A stretch of DNA of 64,000 nucleotides. It comes from Planctomycetota bacterium. GTDB taxonomy: Bacteria > Planctomycetota > UBA1135 > UBA2386. The stretch is from the NCBI GenBank assembly GCA_016713175.1, contig JADJPQ010000001.1, forward strand, positions 186,001 through 250,000. Reading direction: 5' to 3'. Position 1 is the stretch's first letter. Every line of letters begins with the position of its first letter. Of this stretch, positions 58,282 to 64,000 are shown piece after piece. The notes below the pieces were generated by a model. It saw only the letters and a program-made list of their open reading frames with translations, was not told the DNA's origin and did not search any database. Position numbers and translations under genes: made by a program.

Positions 58282-59190
58282 TCAGTCGCCAGGCAGCCGG
58301 GTGACCACCTCGGCGCCGGTCTCGGTGATGAAGATCGTGTGTTCGGTCTGGGCCACGCGCACACCGGGCTTCTCGCACAGCGGCGGATACTCGTCGAGCA
58401 GGCCCTTCTTCTTCAGCAGCTTCAGCGCATCCTCGACCTTCTGCGCGCTGCCGAAGAACGGCAGGATCTGCCGCCGCGCGAACGGCAGGCCTTCGGTGCT
58501 GCTCAGGGCCTGGACGATCTCGGCCGGCACGCTGTCCTTGGGTCGGATGTCGCGGCTCAGCATGAACACTTCCGACTTGCCGATCGCCTCGATGTAGCCG
58601 CGGCCATCGCAGACGAACGGCTCGCAGGCGATCGTCATGTTGGGCCGCAGCCGGCCGGCGCGCGGGTCGGGGTAGTTGGGGATCGATGGCGCGCAGTGGA
58701 TCGTGTAGCGGGCGACGCCATGACCGGTCAGGTTGACGATCGGCTGATAGCCCATCGCCTTGGCGGTCTCCTCGATCTGGCGGCCGATCTCGGTGATCGA
58801 TGCACCGGGCCCCATCACCGAGATGGCGTTCTCGAGCGCCATCTGGCTGGCGGTCACGATCAGCGAATCGGGGCCATCGCGCAGATCGACGGTGACGGCG
58901 TTGTCGGTCACATAGCCATCGACCTGGGTGCCGAGGTCGAGCTTGACGATGTCGTCGGGTTGCACGACGGTCGGATCGTCGGGCGGCGAGCAGTAGTGCG
59001 CGGCGATGTGGTTGCGCGACATCTGCGCCGGGAACGCCGGCTTGCCGCCCATGTCGAGGATCACCTTCTCGACCTCCTTGGCGATGTCGCCGATCCGCGC
59101 GCCGGGCTTGATCAGCTTCTTGCCGTGCTCGCGCGCGGTCGCCGAGATGAAGCCGGAGCGGCGCAGCTTGTCGAGTTCGGGGGCTTTCAT
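58282..59190 (-). CDS. map: Type II (archaeal-like) methionine aminopeptidase
   Basis: A 302-aa metalloprotease that removes the initiator Met. It resembles archaeal type II enzymes, not the usual bacterial type I: GGKPAFPAQMSRNHIAAHYCSPPDDPTVVQPDD, KLDLGTQVDGYVTDNAVTV (metal Asp pair), IVNLTGHGVARYTIHCAPSIPN (metal His in TGH and the type II extra segment), IACEPFV (metal Glu), GLPFARR, and QTEHTIFIT (metal Glu). The extra 60-residue helical insert of type II lies around residues 190-265 (LSSTEGLPFARRQILPFFGSAQKVEDALKLLKKKGLL). Upstream is kbl, 4 bp away. Confidence 0.88.
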   Translation of the reverse strand: MKAPELDKLRRSGFISATAREHGKKLIKPGARIGDIAKEVEKVILDMGGKPAFPAQMSRNHIAAHYCSPPDDPTVVQPDDIVKLDLGTQVDGYVTDNAVTVDLRDGPDSLIVTASQMALENAISVMGPGASITEIGRQIEETAKAMGYQPIVNLTGHGVARYTIHCAPSIPNYPDPRAGRLRPNMTIACEPFVCDGRGYIEAIGKSEVFMLSRDIRPKDSVPAEIVQALSSTEGLPFARRQILPFFGSAQKVEDALKLLKKKGLLDEYPPLCEKPGVRVAQTEHTIFITETGAEVVTRLPGD

Positions 59191-59194
59191 CGGT

Positions 59195-60382
59195 TCACCG
59201 GATCACGCCGAGGTCGCGACCGACCTTGGCGAACGCGGCGACCGCGCGTTCGAGCTGCGGGATCTCGTGCGCGGCCGAGATCTGCACGCGGATGCGGGCC
59301 TGGCCCTTGGGCACCACCGGAAAGCAGAAACCGATCACGTAGACGCCTTCGTCGAGCATCCGGCGCGCCATGTCGACGGCGAGCTTGGCGTCGCCGAGCA
59401 TGATCGGGCAGATCGGGTGTTCGCCCGGCACGATCGCGAAGCCGGCGCGCGTCATCGCGTCGCGGAAGAACTTCGTGTTGGCGGCCAGCTTGTCGCGGAG
59501 TGCCGTGGTCTTGCTCAGCTTGTCGATGCAGGCGATGGTCGAACCGACGATCGCCGGCGGCACGGTGTTGGAGAACAGGTACGGCCGCGACCGGTTGCGC
59601 AGCAGGTCGATGATCTCCTTCTTGCCGGTGGTGAAGCCGCCGGCGGCGCCGCCGAGCGCCTTGCCCATCGTCGAGGTCAGCACGTCGATGCGTTGCTGCA
59701 CGCCGTGGAACTCCGGCGTGCCGCGGCCGGTCGGACCGAAGAAGCCGGTGGCGTGGCTGTCGTCGACCATCACCATCGCGCGGTATTTCTCCGCCAGGTC
59801 GCAGATCTGCGGCAGCTTGGCGATGAAGCCGTCCATCGAGAACACGCCGTCGGTGGCGATCAGGCGCGAACGGCAGTTCTGCGTCGCCTGCAGGTGCTGT
59901 TCGAGTTCCTGCAGGTTGCCGTTCTGGTAGCGCAAGCGCTGCGCCTTGCTGAGCCGGATGCCGTCGATGATCGAGGCGTGGTTGAGCGCGTCGCTGATGA
60001 TCGCGTCCTGTTCGCCCATCAGGGTCTCGAACAGGCCGCCGTTGGCGTCGAAACAGCTGCTGTAGAGGATCGTGTCCTCGGTGCCGAGGAACGTGCTGAT
60101 CTTCTGTTCGAGCGTCTTGTGCAGGTCCTGGGTGCCGCAGATGAAGCGCACGCTGGCGAGGCCCATGCCGTGGGAGTCGATCGCCGCTTTGGCGGCGGCG
60201 CGCAGGTCAGGATCGTTGGCCAGACCGAGGTAGTTGTTGGCGCACAAGACCAGCACGTCCTTGCCGTTGGCGCGGACGAACTGGCCCTGCGGGCTCTGCA
60301 GGATGCGTTCTTCCTTCCACAGGCCGGCGGCGCGGATGTCGTCGAGTTCCTGGCGGAAGCGGGCGCGGTCGTTCTCGAACAT
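59195..60382 (-). CDS. kbl: Glycine C-acetyltransferase (2-amino-3-ketobutyrate CoA ligase)
   Basis: A 395-aa PLP enzyme that converts 2-amino-3-oxobutyrate and CoA to glycine and acetyl-CoA in threonine breakdown. Family blocks: GKDVLVLCANNYLGLANDP (about 40-58), DSHGMGLASVRFICGTQDLHKTLEQKI, ALNHASIIDGIRLSKA, VFSMDGFIAKLP, VDDSHATGFFGPTGRG (PLP Asp and His), and the lysine that binds PLP in TSTMGKALGGAAGG (about 237-250). Length is normal. tdh is not seen nearby. First gene of the run that goes on to the aminopeptidase and two glycosyltransferases. Confidence 0.93.
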   Translation of the reverse strand: MFENDRARFRQELDDIRAAGLWKEERILQSPQGQFVRANGKDVLVLCANNYLGLANDPDLRAAAKAAIDSHGMGLASVRFICGTQDLHKTLEQKISTFLGTEDTILYSSCFDANGGLFETLMGEQDAIISDALNHASIIDGIRLSKAQRLRYQNGNLQELEQHLQATQNCRSRLIATDGVFSMDGFIAKLPQICDLAEKYRAMVMVDDSHATGFFGPTGRGTPEFHGVQQRIDVLTSTMGKALGGAAGGFTTGKKEIIDLLRNRSRPYLFSNTVPPAIVGSTIACIDKLSKTTALRDKLAANTKFFRDAMTRAGFAIVPGEHPICPIMLGDAKLAVDMARRMLDEGVYVIGFCFPVVPKGQARIRVQISAAHEIPQLERAVAAFAKVGRDLGVIR

Positions 60383-60474
60383 GGAACCTGCTGTCCTACC
60401 GGGGGTTGGCGTCAGGTTCCAGGGTCAGACCTGGTTCCCAGCGGACCGGCGGGCACCCGGGCCCGCCTCGTTCG

Positions 60475-60517
60475 CTTGCAGGAGAAAGAAACCTGCCGTA
60501 TTCTTGCACTTGCAAGT
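60475..60517. promoter_or_regulatory. CTTGCA repeats before the Xre-RES pair
   Basis: CTTGCA occurs three times, at 60475-60480, 60503-60508 and 60509-60514; the last forms the perfect palindrome ACTTGCAAGT (60508-60517). The antitoxin start (GTG 60516) lies on it. Likely the site at which the antitoxin represses its own operon. Confidence 0.45.
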
Positions 60518-60890
60518 GAGCCAACCGAAGCCACGGAATGCGCCGGACCGGGCAGCGGTCCTGACCAAGGCCACGCTCGGCGCTGCCAGCCGTCTGGGCC
60601 TCGCCCAGCACGACCTGGCTCGAGTGCTCGGTGTCAGCCCCGCGTCCCTGTCGCGTCTGCATGGTGTCCGCCGGATCGATCCCGACAGCAAAGAAGGCGA
60701 GCTGGCGCTGTTGTTCCTGCGGCTGTTCCGCAGCCTCGACGTGCTGGTCGGCGGCCACGAGGAGTCGGCGCGGCAGTGGCTGTCGGCTCGCATCGAGTCG
60801 ATCGGCGGCGTGCCGCGCCAGCTCGTCACGTCGGTGGCCGGGCTCTGTGCGGTCGTCGACTACCTGGACGCGATGCGCGGTCGCGCCTGA
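60516..60890 (+). CDS. MbcA/ParS/Xre-type antitoxin
   Basis: A 124-aa antitoxin. An Xre-like HTH (residues about 15-55: ATLGAASRLGLAQHDLARVLGVSPASLSRLHGVRRI) is followed by the DUF2384 domain that blocks the RES toxin (ALLFLRLFRSLDVLVGGHEESARQWLSARIESIGGVPRQLVTSVAGLCAVVDYLDAMRG). The start is uncertain: GTG 60516 gives a protein that begins right at its predicted operator; TTG 60504 and 60510 are alternatives. The toxin gene follows after 3 bp. Confidence 0.85.
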   Translation: MSQPKPRNAPDRAAVLTKATLGAASRLGLAQHDLARVLGVSPASLSRLHGVRRIDPDSKEGELALLFLRLFRSLDVLVGGHEESARQWLSARIESIGGVPRQLVTSVAGLCAVVDYLDAMRGRA

Positions 60891-60893
60891 GTC

Positions 60894-61655
60894 ATGGCCC
60901 AGACCGCGCCGCCGCCCGGACTGTTGGCCGCGTTGGGCCGTCGCCTGCGGACCCGCGCCTGGCGGCTGGTCGAGGGCCAGCATCACATCGCAACGCGCCG
61001 CCTGGTCGACAGTACAGCCGAACACGAAGAACTCGAACGGCTGCTCGAGGCCAGCAAGCCACCGCTGCCACCGGCGAGCGAGGGGCTCCATTACCTGCTG
61101 CGCACGCCGTTCCGTTACCCGCCGCTGCGACACGGTTCGCGCTTTGGGAACCGTCTGCAGCCGGGCGTCTGGTACGGCGCCGAACAGGTGGCGACGGCGT
61201 TGGCGGAAGTGGCGTTCTACCGCCTGTGGTTCCTTGCCGACTGCGGTGGCGCAGTGACCACCACGTCGACCGAGCACACGTTGTTCCAGGTCGAGATCGA
61301 CGCGCGACCGGGCGTGGATCTGACCGAGCGGCGGTTGCAGCGCTGGCAATCGGTACTGGCGGATCCGGCGTCGTGGGCGATCGGGCAGGTGACTGGCGAT
61401 CGGCTGCGCAGTCTAGGCGTGCAGGGCTGTCGCTACCGCTCGGCGCGGCGCACCGACGGCACCAACGTGGCGTTGTTCAGTGCGGCGGCGTTCGCGGTGC
61501 GGGCACCGGATGCCGCGTCGTTGCAGACCTGGCACTGCCAGGCGACGGCGCAGTCGGTGACGTTCACCCGGCGCAGTGCGTTGCAGAACGAACTGTTCGA
61601 GTTTGCGCGGACCGAGTTCCAGGTGCGGGGTCGCGATGTCCGGCCGACGGGGTGA
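60894..61655 (+). CDS. RES-domain toxin (NAD+-targeting)
   Basis: A 253-aa protein of the RES family, whose members (MbcT, ParT-like) degrade or transfer from NAD+. The RES triad region is seen: RHGSRFGNRLQPGVWYGAEQVATALAEVAFYR (about residues 82-113; Arg, Tyr-Gly and Glu), and a later Ser/Asn segment DGTNVALFSAAAF. It is longer than minimal RES toxins because of an N-terminal 70-residue helical extension. Together with the antitoxin it forms a type II toxin-antitoxin module. Confidence 0.85.
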   Translation: MAQTAPPPGLLAALGRRLRTRAWRLVEGQHHIATRRLVDSTAEHEELERLLEASKPPLPPASEGLHYLLRTPFRYPPLRHGSRFGNRLQPGVWYGAEQVATALAEVAFYRLWFLADCGGAVTTTSTEHTLFQVEIDARPGVDLTERRLQRWQSVLADPASWAIGQVTGDRLRSLGVQGCRYRSARRTDGTNVALFSAAAFAVRAPDAASLQTWHCQATAQSVTFTRRSALQNELFEFARTEFQVRGRDVRPTG

Positions 61656-61671
61656 CGCCGGTCGCCCGGCC

Positions 61672-62454
61672 TCACGCGAGGCCGTGTTCGCGCAGCTTCT
61701 CACTCACCCAGGCGGCTTCGTCCGGCGGCAGCGGTGGATCGAGAGTCTCGCGGGTCGCCAGCCAGTAGCGGCCGGCGCTGTAGCAACGATCGACCAGGGG
61801 CTGCAGGTCCAGCACGATGTCCGGGTCGTCGGCTCGCAAAGGTACCCGCACTGCCGGTAGTCGTTCGGTCAAGCGCGTCCGATAGACTTCCCGGCGACCG
61901 AGGATCGCGGCGCGACTGACACAGACGATGTGGCAAGTCCCTGCTTGTGGCCGCAATCGCTGGGTGTCGACGGCTACCGTGTGCTGGCCGGCACGCAGCA
62001 GGTCGATCTCGACCAGGTTGGCATGGCCGAGCAGATAGTCGCGCTGCTTCTGCAGATACGCGGCGCGGCCATCTTCTCGTTTGTTGGTCGGGCTGAGCAG
62101 TTCGACAGCAGTCACCAGGCGGTCGCGGTTGCGGATCTCGAGCCATCGCTCCGTTGCTGGTTCGACCAACACGACCTCCGGCTCGGCCACTGGCGTGGCG
62201 GCACTGGCCCCCGTGGATGCCTGGCGAGTCGGCGGAAACTGCGGCGGTTCCACGACCGCGACGTCGGTCCGGTACCCGCGAACGACGTGATCGGTGGTCA
62301 CCGAGACACGCTGCTCGGTGCGCACCACCAGATCGGCCGGCAGCAGTTCTGACAACGCGTCGCTCATGTAAGTGAGCAACCGGGTGTGCACGTCCGACCA
62401 ATGCAGTTCCAGGAACGGGTTCATGCCTGGAAAGGGGTTCGCCTGCGCCGCCAT
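61672..62454 (-). CDS. DUF4058-family protein
   Basis: A 260-aa protein of DUF4058. The N-terminal NPFPGMNPFLELHWSDVHTRLLTYMSDALSELLPADLVVRTEQRV, central RYRTDVAVVE-like RGYRTDVAVVE, WLEIRNRDRLVTAVELLSPTNKREDGRAAYLQKQRDYLLGHANLVEIDLLR, and LRADDPDIVLDLQPLVDRCYSAGRY are the family blocks. The middle resembles a PD-(D/E)xK-like nuclease core (VxxxE...SPTNK...), but activity is unproved. Common in planctomycetes and cyanobacteria. Convergent with the RES gene. Confidence 0.85.
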   Translation of the reverse strand: MAAQANPFPGMNPFLELHWSDVHTRLLTYMSDALSELLPADLVVRTEQRVSVTTDHVVRGYRTDVAVVEPPQFPPTRQASTGASAATPVAEPEVVLVEPATERWLEIRNRDRLVTAVELLSPTNKREDGRAAYLQKQRDYLLGHANLVEIDLLRAGQHTVAVDTQRLRPQAGTCHIVCVSRAAILGRREVYRTRLTERLPAVRVPLRADDPDIVLDLQPLVDRCYSAGRYWLATRETLDPPLPPDEAAWVSEKLREHGLA

Positions 62455-62532
62455 GCCCGGATCGTAGCACCCTGGCCGCGCCGCGAGAGCGTTGCTGCCG
62501 GTGTTCTTGGTCCGGGGTGAGGGCTCTCGCCG

Positions 62533-64000
62533 TCACTGACCGATCGTGAATGACGCGGCGTTGCTGACCGTGGCGCCGAGTGCGTTCGCCCACGGATCGA
62601 GCAGCCACGCTTGCGTGTGCATCGTGACGCCGCGCCACGTCGGGTCGTTCGGTATCGCCAGCGCGACCTGCCAAGGTGAATACGCACCGGTGGTGATCGC
62701 GATCGACAGATCCACCGACGTGAACAACCGGCACCCGGCCAGGCCGAAGCCGTCGAGCGGCAGCGGCAGCGCCATGCCGTTCCAGCTCGTCGCCGAGAAG
62801 CCGAGCGCCAGGATGCCGAACCCCAGCACCGCGCCATCGCCCTGGAGTCGCAGCGAAGTGCCGCCCCAGGCCAGCGTCTCCGGATCGCGATCGAGCATCG
62901 GCACGCCGGCCGAACCCGCGCAGCCGGCGCCGCGCAGCGCGAAGGTGGCCGGAACGTCCGGTCGTTGATCGGCGACCACGACCTGCGCCGCCAGACCATC
63001 GTGGCCGTGCAGCACATCGATCGAGGTCGTCGCGAACAGCACGAGCCGGGCCTCGTCGGTCATGCACGGCTGTTCGCAGTCGGCGCGGGGGGCCGAGCCG
63101 CCGAGGTCCCTGCCGGCAGCCACCGTGGTGCCGGCGACGCGATCGCGCAGCATCACGGTCGCCCGGTTGCTCCAGGGGTTGCCGAAACCGGGCACCAGGT
63201 TGGTGGCCAGCGTCTGGAACACCACGAAGCGGCCGTCGGCGGACAGATCGCCGAACATGCTGGCGGCGTCGGCGTGGGCGCCGCCGGTCGCGACGGTGAC
63301 CAGTTCGGTGTTGCCGCCGACGTTGGAACCGACGTATTGATGCGCCACACCCGTCGTCGGCGTCGCCAGCAGATTGGTGGCCCAACTGCGCCACAGCACC
63401 AGTTGGCCGTCACGGCTGATGTCCAGCGCTTCGCTGCCGCCGTTGCCGAGCACGCCGCCGGGGCCGCGGGAACAGCACCACGTCTGCGCGGTCACGAGAT
63501 CGCGGACGAACGCATCCTGGTGGCCGTTGCCGTCGCCGGCGATCAGGTCGCTGGCGAAACTGTCGAAGGCGACGTAGCGGCCGTTGCCGGCGATCCTGGC
63601 ACCGCCGCTGGTCTGGTTGCCGGGCGCGCCGCCGGGCGTGGCGCTGACGAGGGCTATCGTGGAGAGGTCGAGGTCCTTGACGAACACATCGACCACGCCG
63701 TTCTGGTCGTTCGGCGCCAGGTTGCCGGCCAGGCTGGCGAACGCCACGAAGCGACCGTCGTCGCTGATGCTGCCGGCGGCACTGCGCTCGTTGCCGACGA
63801 TGCCCAGCGCCGAGCAGCTGGCCAGCACGGTGGTGTGCGTCTGCCGATCATGGCGATAGACGTCGAACGTGCCGTTGCCGTCGAAAGCCCACAGGTTGCC
63901 GGCGGTGGTCACGAACACGACGTAACGGCCATCCGGAGTGATCCGCGGCTCGGTGCAGTTGCCGTTCGCCTGCGCGCCGGTCGAACTGACGCTGACCCGT
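62533..64000 (-). CDS. Secreted WD40-like beta-propeller protein, cut by right edge
   Basis: The frame is open from 62533 to the right edge, at least 488 residues; the start lies outside the window. Repeats of the PD40/TolB-like type are visible: ISDDGRFVAFASLAGNLAPNDQNGVVDVFVKDL, IAGNGRYVAFDSFASDLIAGDGNGHQDAFVRDL, ISRDGQLVLWRSWATNLL, LSADGRFVVFQTLATNLVPG, and near the edge ITPDGRYVVFVTTAGNL. The C-terminal 140 residues are the Gly-rich domain (GAGCAGSAGVPML...) shared with the secreted proteins at 20362 and 52270. Probably secreted. Confidence 0.75.
   Translation of the reverse strand, partial: RVSVSSTGAQANGNCTEPRITPDGRYVVFVTTAGNLWAFDGNGTFDVYRHDRQTHTTVLASCSALGIVGNERSAAGSISDDGRFVAFASLAGNLAPNDQNGVVDVFVKDLDLSTIALVSATPGGAPGNQTSGGARIAGNGRYVAFDSFASDLIAGDGNGHQDAFVRDLVTAQTWCCSRGPGGVLGNGGSEALDISRDGQLVLWRSWATNLLATPTTGVAHQYVGSNVGGNTELVTVATGGAHADAASMFGDLSADGRFVVFQTLATNLVPGFGNPWSNRATVMLRDRVAGTTVAAGRDLGGSAPRADCEQPCMTDEARLVLFATTSIDVLHGHDGLAAQVVVADQRPDVPATFALRGAGCAGSAGVPMLDRDPETLAWGGTSLRLQGDGAVLGFGILALGFSATSWNGMALPLPLDGFGLAGCRLFTSVDLSIAITTGAYSPWQVALAIPNDPTWRGVTMHTQAWLLDPWANALGATVSNAASFTIGQ

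Overview
The window is high-GC bacterial DNA that looks like a chromosome segment of a Planctomycete. The pointers are an ECF sigma factor translationally coupled to a large Ser/Thr kinase, several secreted beta-propeller, FG-GAP and pre-peptidase-like proteins, a flagellar cluster, and a very long protein of carboxypeptidase-regulatory-like repeats. The phylum is inferred from gene style, not from a marker gene. Most neighbouring genes overlap by ATGA, GTGA or TTGA, so translational coupling is common. No CRISPR array, rRNA or complete insertion sequence was seen.

Left arm (1-24.9 kb): edge fragment of a secreted protein; a DNA-deoxyinosine glycosylase; a methyltransferase coupled to an unknown protein; a secreted beta-helix protein; an FRG-domain protein; a TetR repressor facing a reductase across a perfect operator-like palindrome; a two-lobed glycosyltransferase; then the flagellar basal-body and export cluster flgB-flgC-fliE-fliF-fliG-fliH-fliI, closed by terminator hairpins. 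Next are a regulatory-repeat giant, a membrane protein, an acetyltransferase, a secreted protein, and a three-gene coupled cluster (DHH-like protein, sugar-type ABC permease, binding lipoprotein). The lipoprotein is the most unusual single gene: its two halves are in the reverse order of the family, a circular permutation. A structured RNA candidate with a strong terminator precedes tRNA-Asp.

Integrated element (24.94-43.23 kb): an 18.3-kb element sits in the 3' end of tRNA-Asp(GTC). It is bounded by an exact 51-bp tRNA repeat plus a duplicated 40-bp terminator hairpin. It carries a tyrosine integrase, two small HTH proteins (one excisionase-like), an unrecognised left module, and a defence block: a five-gene overlapping operon hsdR-hsdS-X-hsdM-TIR (X is an unknown 561-aa protein), a self-contained RHH-YfbU gene with its own promoter/operator, and a TcmP-DUF5131 pair. 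The hsd-X-TIR operon is the best candidate in the window for an undescribed composite system.

Right arm (43.3-64 kb): a molybdopterin oxidoreductase coupled to a TM0106-type RecB-like nuclease, a non-RD Ser/Thr kinase, an NYN-LOTUS protein, the ECF sigma/kinase pair, an FG-GAP protein, a class III nucleotide cyclase, an acetyltransferase, three evenly spaced palindromes, two coupled glycosyltransferases, an archaeal-type (type II) methionine aminopeptidase, kbl, an Xre-RES toxin-antitoxin pair, a DUF4058 protein and a secreted propeller protein cut by the right edge.
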